Assembly (NCBI GenBank): GCA_963573305.1
Contig: OY754332.1
Span: 138,253,977-138,317,976, forward strand
Direction: 5' to 3'
DNA: 64,000 nucleotides
DNA from: Pyrrhosoma nymphula
Lineage: Eukaryota; Arthropoda; Insecta; Odonata; Coenagrionidae
Below the pieces are notes generated by a model. The model did no database searches. It was not told the DNA's origin and saw only the letters and a program-made list of their open reading frames with translations. Shown here piece after piece: positions 46,662-56,692 of this stretch; positions within the stretch are counted from its first letter, which is position 1; every line of letters begins with the position of its first letter. The position numbers and the translations under genes are program-made.

Positions 46662-47305
46662 ATAATACAATAGATTAAAAAAATTAATCTAAAACACCAC
46701 GTTTTTATTTAAACTAAAAAGAAGAAAATAAACCACCCTGCCTTGGTCCAAGGTCCCACGATTAAATTTTACAGATAAAAGACTATAGGTACGTTCAAAA
46801 CCAAAAACGCGGTGCGCATCAATTTCAATATCTATTTATTATGGAGCCCTGAGCTGCATTGATGATTAAGTGACTTCCCAATAAGTAGCTTTAAGGAGTT
46901 GAGTTGTCTGTTTTTTCTCTCATGTTGATCTCCTGTCTCTATTAAAATCGTATTGTCGTAAAGGTCATAAGAATTAGAATTAATAAAACGTCATAAGTAT
47001 TAGAATTATGCTTCAACTCTGAAGCAAATTTTATGACGCTATACATTTGACAGTGGGGTGATATAAATTCATCATCATACATTTGAGATTTTAGTTGTAC
47101 AATTCTAATGAATATTTACAGAGAAAGAATTTGATTCAAAATATTGCAATTGATGCGTACCACGTTTTTTGTTTTGAACATATAGTCTTTTATCTGTAAA
47201 ATTTGATCGTGGGACCTTGGGCCAAGACAGGGTGGTTTATTTTCTTCTTTTTAGTTTAAATAAAAACGAGATTCTTTGGATTAATTTTTTAATCTATTGT
47301 ATTAT
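46662..47305. mobile_element. Foldback element with about 170-bp inverted arms
   Basis: The arms 46662-46834 and 47139-47305 are inverted and closely similar (outer word ATAATACAATAGATT; inner words ACAGATAAAAGACTAT and CGATTAAATTTTACAG). They enclose about 300 bp of AT-rich spacer without an ORF. A target duplication was not identified. I infer a non-autonomous foldback-type DNA transposon. Confidence 0.8.
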
Positions 47306-47512
47306 ATATTATTCTTCTTTTTAGACATCCGGAGACTCTTTCACTCGAGCTAAGACCTTTCGCTTTCGATCTTTAGCAAGGTGAGAAATTTGATCGCTCT
47401 CATTTCGATTTCGAGCAGCATACGCCTTCCGCTCGCGATCTTTTTGTCGGGTGGAAAGTCGGAAGGACAAACAAACAAGAAAGTGACTCAATAAAAACGT
47501 GTTAAAATGGCT
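47306..47512 (+). repeat. Retroposon tail fragment related to the 14.35/47.6-kb repeat
   Basis: The end at 47462-47505 (GGAAGGACAAACAAACAAGA and AATAAAAACGTG) matches the 3' end of the dispersed repeat copies. This is therefore a third, diverged copy lying immediately 5' of copy 2. The part before it reads on the minus strand as an Arg/Lys/Glu-rich segment (RQKDRERKAYAARN) of unknown origin. Confidence 0.55.
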
Positions 47513-47897
47513 CACTCACTCACTCAGTGCTTCAACCCAAAGGTTGGTTTGGGGTAGGTGAGGGTAGATCTCGCCTCAGACTAAGCCAAAGGCGTGTGAG
47601 TTTCACACATTCAGGGTAGGGGGGCCAGTTCCTTTCCCTGGGCCACCTCGCAACGCGAGGAAATGGCTGTCAAATCAAACAGCTGAGCGATTAATACAAA
47701 TAAAATTGTCGAAAATAGCGGTTCATATTGCCTCTAAAGAGCTAGATATCTGGTAAGAATTCATTGTCATCTAGATCTGATCTGTATTGAAAATGCTAAG
47801 TCGATAGCTAATCGGGAAGTGGGTTAAATTTGATTTGCAAGATTTTGCCCGGAAGGACAAACAAACAAACAAGAAAGCGACTTAATAAAAACGTGGT
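47513..47897 (+). repeat. Dispersed retroposon-like repeat, copy 2
   Basis: Positions 47596-47897 match 14354-14656 almost perfectly, with a two-base difference near 47701. Upstream 47513-47595 (TCAC repeats, then GTGCTTCAACCCAAAGGTTG) may be the fuller 5' part missing from copy 1. High identity implies recent spread or gene conversion. No protein or tRNA-like promoter was seen. Confidence 0.8.
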
Positions 47898-48441
47898 TAA
47901 ATATTTTCAACTAAGCAGGTCCTAAAATTCATACCTAGTGTCATTCTGACACAATAAATGAGCATTAAAAATCGTTCGAAATAGTTGATTACTACACATT
48001 CCATTATTGCGGCATTAATAACAATCTTTCAGGAAGGCGACTGAATGACCACAGTTTTAAGAGATTTTGAGGATGGTGGGGTTTGTATTTCCAAAATAAA
48101 ACCATACGATATTCGTCCATTCAGCCGTTTTTTTCTGGAAAGAGCCAACATGCACTCAGTAGGAATTTTGAGCAAATGAACCTGATTTGGGCCTGCTCAA
48201 CGATGAAGATTATTATGAGCTTTGCACAACCCAACTGTAACAACACACGGAGTACTCCTTTTTCTAAATATTTTTCTGATTAAAAAAAGTATTCAAGGGA
48301 AGGGGACACATTTCCACGCTGACTCCAATGGTTACGCGTCCTGTGGGCGCGTCAAAAGCGCATGATTTTGCACATGTCCCAATACAGAATTTAAAAAGGA
48401 TTCGCATTAAAAACCTACCGCACAAACGGCAGAAATAAAGA
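47898..48441. other. No recognised gene
   Basis: AT-rich DNA between two mobile elements. The short frame 48083-48283 has no known motif. Confidence 0.35.
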
Positions 48442-50950
48442 TGTTGGGGATTGTTCGGGTTTCCGACCGGGTCAAACTCTCCATGGGGCCGATTCCATAA
48501 CTTTACGTTCGATCGTTAAAGAGTCATTCCCGCTGGATTATGGGAATTCTATCGAGAACAATTGCCGATCGCGATTCTATAACTCACGTTCGAACGTTTT
48601 TTGCCTCACGCACGACTCCTCGGCTTCGACGTCAAAATACATGTCGAAGCGGCCATGGTCGATCGAAGAACAGTTTGTTTTGGTTTTTCATTTGAATGAT
48701 ATTTGAAGAAGTATCGCAGTGTGATGTATTTTGTGAGCTACAAATCACTTAAAACATATTATTCTTGGACTTCAAATGTGAATTGTGGTATAGAATGCTG
48801 TGTGTCGTTATATTGGAAGATAGTTTCGAACGGACGTCTTGTGTTGTGTTTTTAGCTGTGGCGATTTAAAGAAAATTATCCCAGTGGAGCATTTAATTTA
48901 GTTTTAAATGAAGTTTGCATCACTAAGGTTTCGATTTACAAGAAACAACCGTGTCATTTTTTGTGATAACTTTTAAACGAAGGTTTATCGAGTGTTTAGA
49001 CAATTTACATTGAGACATGCCAGTGATGACAAGTGTTATTGATGTTCTGCGCTGGATTGTGTGTGTCTAAGTGGTGATATATTCACGTTAATTAGCTAGA
49101 CTTGTTCTCTTTAAACAATGTGTTATGACTGAAATGGTATTAATAATGTAACAAATACGTAGTAAGTGTTGGAGAAGACGTAACAGCAATCATGTCGTTG
49201 TTTTCACATATTGACTAAATTAAGACGTGTAATCTATGTGAATTGAAGTTGGTAACTCGTGAATTTCTCTTGACTTGTAAATGTGGTTCTTTACGTCTCA
49301 GTGAAAGGATAAACAGTGTAGTGTTTAATTATTCTTCATTCAGGGAATTGTGGCACCCCAAGTGTCATCTTATTATTTCATTGCATTGTTGTGTTCAATG
49401 TGATTTTGTTGAAATAATTAATCCCTTTGCGTGTAATGACTTTGTAAGGCATGATGTAAGGCAGGTAATGACTAATTAGCAATAGGCATTTTGATTTGCC
49501 CTGGGCAGGGATTACTGTTTTAATTTAGAGTATCTTAAATTGTGAGTGTAGTTGTTTACGTCCAAGTGATGATGAAAGAGTGATGATTGTTTTGTCTACT
49601 TATGCAATGTATCTTGTTTCATTATGCTTCATTCAGTAAATTTTGCCAGCTCAAAATTTATCTTTTCATTTACTCGACGTGATGTCATTAGCAAGTATTG
49701 TTCCTTTATTTGAGTTCTGCTGTGTGTGCCTGGAGAAATAGTGGAAGTGATTAAAAGCTGCCAATTGTATATCTCAAGGTAGGTAATCATATATGCTGCA
49801 TGAAAGCTCTTGACAGACGGTGACCGGTCTTGTAAAAGTGAGTTATATAGTATTTCTATTCGATTTGATGGGAAGAAGGTTGTGTTTAAATGGTATTGAA
49901 GGTTCAGTAGTTTGTTAATTATGGGAACTAGCTAGAGGATAGTATTCAAGTATCAATGAATATCCTAATAAATTCATGTCCGAAGTTATATACCAAGGTG
50001 TCATATATACGTCTGAGTGTTGTTTTGGAACATTATCTTTGAAGTGAACCATAGAGCATTAATTTATTTAGATAACAAGAAGTATCAGCCGTGATGTCGT
50101 GGAATTTCAACATAGTTAACGCAGAAATTGAAATTTTCCACTAATAAAAATGCACTGGTCTGTCAGTGGAAAATGTCAATTTCAGTCTTCATTATTTAGA
50201 TAACTGCTATTTATCTTTTAATCCGCGACAAGGTTCATTTATGAGAGAAAGCGTTGTATTTGTAGTGGAATACGAAATGTTTCGATCGAAAAGAGACCGA
50301 TGTCATTGAAATATATTATTTTTTTAGAATTTTGCTGATGATAAGCTTGTAAATTTTGATCACCCGTCTGAAATATATAGTGTGTCATAATCCAGTAAAG
50401 ACGATTGGAGTGTAATTGAAATATAAGAGGCAATTAAAGCAGACGTCTATGCCCATCTAAGCAGACGACATTACATCCGTAGAAGTCATAGAATGACAAG
50501 TAATTAGGAAATAATTAATCCAATGAGAATGCATTTAGGTCAGTATATAGGGTTTATATTACTCGTGAGGAAGTAAAGTTCAATTATTCAGACAATGCAA
50601 TGCTATATAAATTAATATTTTTCAAAATTATTCAAAACAAGTGCAGTCACTCCAATGTCAGCTCATTGCGCATGCGTAGAAGAGAAACAAGTGCGAACTA
50701 TGCTGTAAATCTGACAACACCGGTACGTTCGATGCTCTGCTGAACGATCGCCCTTATAGAATCGCTCGTTGGTCATCACTCGAATAAATTGAGCTCGACT
50801 GAAGGTGAACGGATCCCTAACGTTCGAACGTCAGCCAAGTTATAGAATCGGCCCCCATTTCTGCCGACGTTTCGATGAACGACTCGTTCATTGAAACGTC
50901 GGCAGAAATGGAGAGTTTGACCCGGTCGGAAACCCAAACAACCCCCAACA
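48442..50950. repeat. PLE-tail palindrome split by a TIR element
   Basis: If 48485-50855 and one CAT are removed, 48442-48484 and 50859-50950 join into a roughly 135-bp near-perfect palindrome. Its arms read GAAACGTCGGCAG, TTTGACCCGGTCGGAAACCC and end AACAACCCCCAACA. The same order (GAAACGTCGGCAG to CGGAAACCC) ends the PLE at 12148-12505, so this is an inverted pair of PLE termini. The centre is a self-complementary GAACGACTCGTTC hairpin where hammerhead stem II would be. Confidence 0.75.
48485..50855. mobile_element. 2.37-kb TIR element, 3-bp TSD (CAT)
   Basis: The ends are GGGGCCGATTC(C/T)ATAACT in inverted orientation (48485-48502 and 50838-50855), with ACGTTCG-type subterminal repeats. 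CAT flanks both sides (48482-48484 and 50856-50858), and removal restores the host palindrome exactly, which fixes the boundaries. A 3-bp TSD and GGG-start TIR fit PIF/Harbinger or CACTA; the superfamily is inferred. The AT-rich interior has no transposase, so the copy is non-autonomous. Confidence 0.85.
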
Positions 50951-51979
50951 TAGCCTAAGCCCGGGAAAGTCTTAGATCTTTCATCGGCAGAAATACATTT
51001 TTCGACCTCCGTATTATATGCCTCTTCGGAAATCAACAAATAATAATTATATTCATTAGCGGAATGGATAAAGGCTACCAAAGGCATCGCCAAAACACAC
51101 TGAAATATTAAACGGAAGATACTGTAAAGAGTAAATACATTTTGATTTATAAGTGAATACCCGACGACCAATTTTGACCTAATTAGGGGCGAAGAACACT
51201 TTGGGCTTGGGACGAGCAATAAGAGCGTGCTCATAAAACAAGTAAAAGACGATATGGAATTGGTGCACATTCAAACACAGCTCGACTAGACTTCATCCAT
51301 TTTAACGTCCTGTGTAGAAATTGGAATGACAGCGTAGCGGAAAATATATTCTTATTTCTTAGTTTCGTAACGAAATAAAAATGAGATGGCATTAACATAT
51401 CTTTAAACAATGCTTAGGAAACATCATCAGCTAAATTCAATTTGTGGCGAGCATAAAAACATCGAATATATTTTAAACATACAAAAGAATTAGAAAATAT
51501 TTTACAAAAACATTTCTAACACCTCTAACAAATGCTACCGCGACACGAAGAAATCTCCGATTTCAGAAAACGGTGCCAGTCACTCGCACGTAAACTCATA
51601 ATTTACTGATCCAATCTTGGAAAAATATTCCAAAGATCATCGAAAGGTAAAATTCTAAAGGGGAAATACCTTTCCTTTAAACACTGGTAGTGATAAAAGA
51701 AGGCACAACATTAAACTCTGTAAGTCCACGCTAAGCGAGATTGAAAAAAATTAAATAAAAAAGCATCCTCCTTCATTAAACTGCGTTTCCGGAAACATAT
51801 TATTTGCTCTTTCTAATGCCTTGAATATGCGTTGGTAGCATCGCACGATGCGCAAGATGAATATAGGATTTGATATAGTAAGAATATAGGATTGATTGCG
51901 TGTATGGTCGGACTGTATGAATGGTGCGCGCTAGGCTTAGTATGTACAATGAATAAAAATGCAACTATGTTTTCTTGTA
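50951..51979. other. No recognised gene
   Basis: The 164-codon minus-strand frame 50776-51270 overlaps this stretch but starts in unmatched DNA and runs through the PLE palindrome, so it is not a credible gene. Confidence 0.4.
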
Positions 51980-52549
51980 CAGTCGCCGCATAAAGTCGCG
52001 CGACATCGACAACAGCGCCGAATAAGCGAAACTACGATTTTGTGTGGCTCCACTGATTCATAAGTAGGGGGTGGGGAGGGAAGAAAGAGGAGGGGGGTTG
52101 GAAGGAGGTGAGTAAGGGGCCAGAGTAGTCGAGAATCGGATCCTCGTCTTGGAACCGAGACTTATGTCGTCCCATCGAACTGAGGGTATTTCCCATAATA
52201 GTGTAAACATGAGCGAACGAAATATTTGGGAGCTTAGAGTCATGGCCGCAGAACTCTCTGGGCATCCATTCAATGCATTCCTGAAAGTCAGGAATTTGAA
52301 GCTCGTATTATTTTGGAATTCCTTCAAATAACGTTGTGGAAAAACAGCGTACTACAGGGAAAATTGATATGAATCAGACAATATTATTAATTAAATGTTT
52401 CGAATGTTGTTTACAATTCAAAATTATGAAATATATTAGTAATTATATAAGTAGCCACTCGCTCCGAAATGCAAGATCAATATTATTTTTTTCGAAAGAA
52501 TCGTATTTTTTAAAAGAAAACAGCATTTTCATTGCATTGAACATTTTAT

Positions 52550-54132
52550 TCAATATTTGGTGGTTTCTCCTCCAGCATCAATGACATTTTGAAGTCGATT
52601 ACTCATGGACTTCACTAAATTCTCACACATTGAAGGTCGTCGCTGGACCGATTGCCATATATCCATCGCGTGATTTAGCAATGACTCATCCGTCCTTGCA
52701 GTGCTTCCCTTCCATTCTTGAACCATGATGCCCCAAAGATTTTCAATTGGATTTAAATCTGGTGATCTTGCTGGCCAAGGACGGACATCGATCTCTGGGT
52801 GCCGACTGAAAAATTGCTTCACAACGCGAGCGGTGTGGACAGGTGAATTGTCCTGAATAAGGATTACACCTTCTCCCTCAGGCACAATATCTTTGCAGTA
52901 GGGAAGCAGATGGTTCTCTAAAATCTCTGCATAGTTAACGGCTGTCATCCTCGGTGGTGTCCTCACTAGAGGACCAGGGCCGGCGGCTGACATTGCACCC
53001 CAAAAACTCATGGATATACGTCCGGATTTGGTAGATTTTAATATATGCTGCGGAACAAACCTGCAAAACATTTAGGTTTTTGCAGGTTATGGCATGAAAT
53101 TAAGAAATTAATTAATCTCAAAAGGTTTGCCATGAAGAAATCTGATTGAAATATATAAAATCTCTCCACAAATAAATATCCTCTGCCTATTTTGAGTTAG
53201 TTAAAAACATGGAATTCAAGCCCTTGATTTTGTTGTGCCTTCAAATTCTAACCTTTAGTTTAGAAGTTGAAGGCTCCGTACCATTAGAGGGAAGCACGAA
53301 CAAAATTTAACAATCAAACCACTGTTAGTATGGCCTTATCAATGAGTGCACGTAAATGTGCAAATGCTATGATAAATATTGTCAATAGTATTCTTAAAAA
53401 TATCGATTACTTTTATTTACCTGGATCGAGGTGGACGCCACAGTTTCATTCTCCCTTCATCGCTGCTGGTGAATACCTTCTCATCACAAAAAATGGCGAG
53501 ATCCCAAAAGGTCTGACTGATAACTAAATAATTCATTGCAAATTGCAACCCTTATCTTCTTCGCATAGGGCAGGCTTACGAGCTGGACGATAATGAAATA
53601 TTCCTCGCTCAAACATACGATTTCTAAGAGTCGTGTAACTACATTGCATTTCCATAGCTCTTCTGGATGATGCTAGACCCCCACTTGTTAGAGGAGTATC
53701 TCTCATGCGATTAACCAACGCTTCGTCTTCTTCTCTACTTGTGCACCGAGGTCTCCCTTTTCGTGGTCTACTATTCATTCCATCCGCAGCAACCTCTCGA
53801 GCGCGTTTCACCCATCGCCATACCACGCTCCTATGGACTCCCAAATCCCTTGCCACCTCCGCAACTGGACGTCCAGCTTCCACTAATTTAACCATTACTT
53901 CTCTTTCCGCAAGAGAAGATTCTCTGTTCGCAGGCCGTTGCATACCAGCACTCTGACTTTCCTTCAACTGGCTAAAAATCTTCAAATTCCTGACTTTCAG
54001 CATTAGGTCAAATGGATGCACTGACAATTCTGCGGCCATGCTTCTAAGCTCCCAAATATTTCGTTCACTCATGTTTACACTATTATGGGAAATACCCTCA
54101 GTTCGATGGGACGACATAAGTCTCGGTTCCAA
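52550..54132 (-). pseudogene. Tc1/mariner transposase, two exons, one frameshift
   Basis: Exon 1 (54072 or 54132 down to 53421) holds a paired-like N-terminal helix-turn-helix (AEVARDLGVHRSVVWRWVKR), a KGRPR hook, a second HTH, and the first catalytic Asp (IFCDEKVFTSSDEGRMKLW). Exon 2 (53060-52550) holds WGAMSAAGPG, the second Asp (LIQDNSPVHTA) and the Glu (SPDLNPIENLW). The second Asp and Glu are separated by 35 residues, so DD35E rather than the common DD34E. The enzyme would excise and insert the element at TA. A GT-AG intron joins the exons in frame. A single-base-scale frameshift near 53540 breaks exon 1, so this copy is inactive unless corrected. The start may be MEPRLM or the later MSERN. 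Confidence 0.85.
53061..53420 (-). other. Probable 360-bp GT-AG intron of the Tc1 transposase
   Basis: On the minus strand the exon ends CGATCCAG and the intron begins GTAAATAAAAG. It ends ATGTTTTGCAG before GTTTGTTCCG. Splicing keeps the W-R-P-P-R-S-R-F-V-P reading typical of Tc1 proteins after the first Asp. The interior is AT-rich with stops in all frames. An alternative is a later insertion that happens to start GT and end AG, but the exact frame continuity favours an intron. Confidence 0.75.
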
Positions 54133-54301
54133 GACGAGGATCCGATTCTCGACTACTCTGGCCCCTTACTCACCTCCTTCCAACCCCCCTCCTCTTTCTT
54201 CCCTCCCCACCCCCTACTTATGAATCAGTGGAGCCACACAAAATCGTAGTTTCGCTTATTCGGCGCTGTTGTCGATGTCGCGCGACTTTATGCGGCGAAT
54301 G

Positions 54302-54767
54302 TACATATTCGCTATGCAGGATTTTATTCAGTGCCCAGGAAGTTAAAAATTTCTCGCAAATCCGTTCATAACAAAAATAACACATTTTCAGGCAATTAAA
54401 AATATATAGCGCTGGTTTGTATATGACTACATTCTGCGTCCATATATTTATTTTTGATAGACGAGTCGTAAGATTTTAAAGCTCCTGTACGCATGTTCCG
54501 CGGTTCACAAATTATTAGCGTTCAAGTTGGTGCTACCGTTTTTCTGCGGCAAAGCACAGAGTATTTTTTTCAATATAAGCCGCATTAAAATATTTCACTA
54601 TGATGAAAATGTTTTTAAAACAGCGGAACTACAAATGATTAGCCTTCAATACGCAGTTTATCTCACAGCATTCGTTTCACTGGCCATCAAGACATAAGGG
54701 TATCTCAAACACGGGTATCTCGACTTTTGGCATGTATAGCGCTCACAGTTCTGGAAGCGGCCGCAGT
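54302..54767. other. No recognised gene
   Basis: AT-rich DNA between the Tc1 element and LINE copy B. Confidence 0.4.
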
Positions 54768-55325
54768 AGATCTACATCTACATACTACCCCGCAAGCCGC
54801 CTCAATAGGCGTGTGGCGGGGGGTGTTAGGACACCAGCCGTTTACATATAAAAAGGAAACGCTCTAATGAAATTACGCCTAGCATTTATTATAGTCCCTT
54901 ATTGTTCGGGGGAAAAACGAATTCCCATACCTATCCGTTCGGCAAAATATCTCTCTTAATTTATCGTTTCTGTCGGACCTGGAAATATAGTGGGGTTCTA
55001 ATATGATGTTCTCCGTATCGCTCTGAAACATATCTATTCTCAATTGTTCAAGCAATCTAAGCCTAGCACGCAGCCTCCGAGTCTCTAGCGGCTCCCAGCC
55101 TAATTCGTTTAACATCTGTGTAACGCTGTATGTACTCCCATAGCAGTTTTTGACGAATCGCGCAGCTTTCCTTTGTATTTTATTAAGTTCCCGGACTAAG
55201 TCTTTCTGCACCGGTTCCCATATGCTCGCTGCATATTCAAGGTGTGGCCGGACGAGTGCGAAATAGCACCTCTCTTTTGAGGGCGACCCGAACGACTCCC
55301 GCGGACATTTGAGGGCGGACGGCTA
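54768..55325 (-). pseudogene. CR1/Jockey-like LINE 3' end, copy B
   Basis: This is the same family as 25100-25602, extending further 5' to include RESFGSPSKERCYFALVRPH and LEYAASIWEP (minus strand, about 55210-55310, across a frameshift). Then come QRKAARFVKNCYGS, LGWEPLETRRLRARL and SFFPRTIRDYNKC. The hairpin in the 3' UTR (about 54793-54823) and GTAGAT tail (54768-54780) are conserved. LVRPHLEYAAS is a hallmark of the region just downstream of the RT in CR1-like LINEs. Confidence 0.85.
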
Positions 55326-55519
55326 AAAACAACCTCACCAATAAGAACAGTTCGGCAAGGAATGCCAGCAGAAAGATATTGTTCTGAGAAAGGATATATC
55401 GATCCCCACAAAAATCGACGGCCTACCAAAATGAATGACCCGATGTTGAAACCTTAAGTCCGTGCAACAATTCGCCGCCCAAAAATGGACCCGGTTGGTA
55501 GGTTGGATGTAAGGGAAGA
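55326..55519. other. No recognised feature
   Basis: Short stretch between the LINE and SINE. The minus-strand frame 55335-55697 spans it but has no known motif. Confidence 0.3.
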
Positions 55520-55768
55520 AGGATCTGAGGAAGAGTGGAGAGAAACCCAGCGTCGGAATTAGCCCAGTCTTAGCGAAAGGCGCTAAGGGGTCCGCAGTTT
55601 TTTCCGTCCGACAAACGGGAGTACTGCTCTTGAAATGCTCTCCACATTGCACCCAAGTAGGAATTGGGATTCCACTGAAAATTCTACACCAGAGCAAGGA
55701 TTCGAACCCTGGACCTCGGGATGGGAAACCAATACTCTAGATATCACACCAACTTGATTCCCCGAATG
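55520..55768 (-). mobile_element. tRNA-derived SINE
   Basis: The minus strand starts with a tRNA-like head: A-box-like GTTGGTGTGATATCTAGAG (about 55739-55757), a B box GGGTTCGAATCC (complement of 55698-55709), and GGTTTCCCATCCCGAGGTCC between. A body follows with CTTAGCGCCTTTCGCTAAG that recurs at 24.2-24.5 kb. Pol III would use the internal boxes. The extra family body separates it from a true tRNA gene. Confidence 0.75.
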
Positions 55769-56569
55769 AACTTGCCATAAAACTTTAGTCAGGTAATTTT
55801 TTGTTCTACATCGAGCAGATTGATATATGTACCTGAGTTAACAATATTCTAGCATTCTCATATTGGACCAAAATCCAATAAATACCACAAATTAAGTTGA
55901 AGCAGTAGATTGACCCAAATAAATAGACAGCATTAACGGGACAAAGTAAACGACATCACCAGACTTTTAATGGGCAATGGGCGAAGCGTTATACGAGCAC
56001 GGAACGAAAACAGCGGTCGCTTTAAATATGTGAGCCGGCAAACTTGAGTTCTAAAGCGCAGAGAAACCTCCAATGTAACATAAGGAATTTGTACACGAAA
56101 TTTGTAGTAAGAATACACTGGCTTCCACCACAAGCTGGTGCTTGCACTTGAGTTGGCAGCTCTCCAAGAATCGGGAGCGAGCAAGAGATTATGACGTTCC
56201 TTTTGCAACACGAAGGCCCTTTCCCAAATTCCATTTATCGTGCTCTCAATCGTTGCCAACACACTCGAAATCTAAAACTACAGAGACAAAGAGAGGCTTT
56301 AGCGTTGATTGTCAGGTGGAATGCCAAAGAGCAAATATTCATTACTATCCTTCATGGTCAACGGCCAGTCCGCGGCAGGAATATGTATTAATCTAGGTAT
56401 ACCATTAGGGATTGTCTATGTTTGAAGGGACAACAGAGAAAAAAATATTGAAATGAAAAGAAAGGCCGTCGCTCACGTAGCTGGAGCACGTATATCATGG
56501 CATACTGGCAAATAATTTGAAAACAAGCCGCATGGAAAGATTCTAAATAAAGGCATAGAAAAGGAAAAT

Positions 56570-56692
56570 AAAGGCAGAGACAGACAGAGATAAACAGAAG
56601 CGGGCAGAGAGAAAATCCAGGCCCTTGGCAGGGTTCAAACCCACGACAATTTACCACGCGAGGGGCATTGCCGACCTGGCTATCGCGGTCAG
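56570..56692 (-). mobile_element. Second tRNA-derived SINE head
   Basis: On the minus strand A box TAGCCAGGTCGGC (56670-56682) and B box GGGTTTGAACCC (56631-56642) are spaced as in tRNA. A CT-rich tail (TCTCTCTGCCCGC, then TCTCTGTCTGTCTC) follows. It differs in sequence from the SINE at 55.7 kb, so it is another family or a tRNA relic. Confidence 0.6.

Larger units (their letters stand above)
51980..54301 (-). mobile_element. Tc1/mariner element with long TIRs and TA target
   Basis: TA dinucleotides flank the element (51978-51979 and 54302-54303). The ends begin CAGTCGCCGCATAAAG and CATTCGCCGCATAAAG. The inverted arms are about 330 bp (51980 to about 52308, and about 53975 to 54301), much longer than the usual tens to about 200 bp. 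They contain a purine-rich block and reach into the transposase 5' coding region. The transposase is on the minus strand. Confidence 0.9.

Noticed and set aside
50776..51270. 164-codon minus-strand open frame with hydrophobic N-terminus
   Set aside because: It runs through the PLE palindrome and into the end of the TIR element, so its C-terminal half is repeat DNA.
52149..52331. Open frame identical in its first part to the Tc1 transposase N-terminus
   Set aside because: It is the left inverted-repeat copy of the transposase 5' region, not a second gene.
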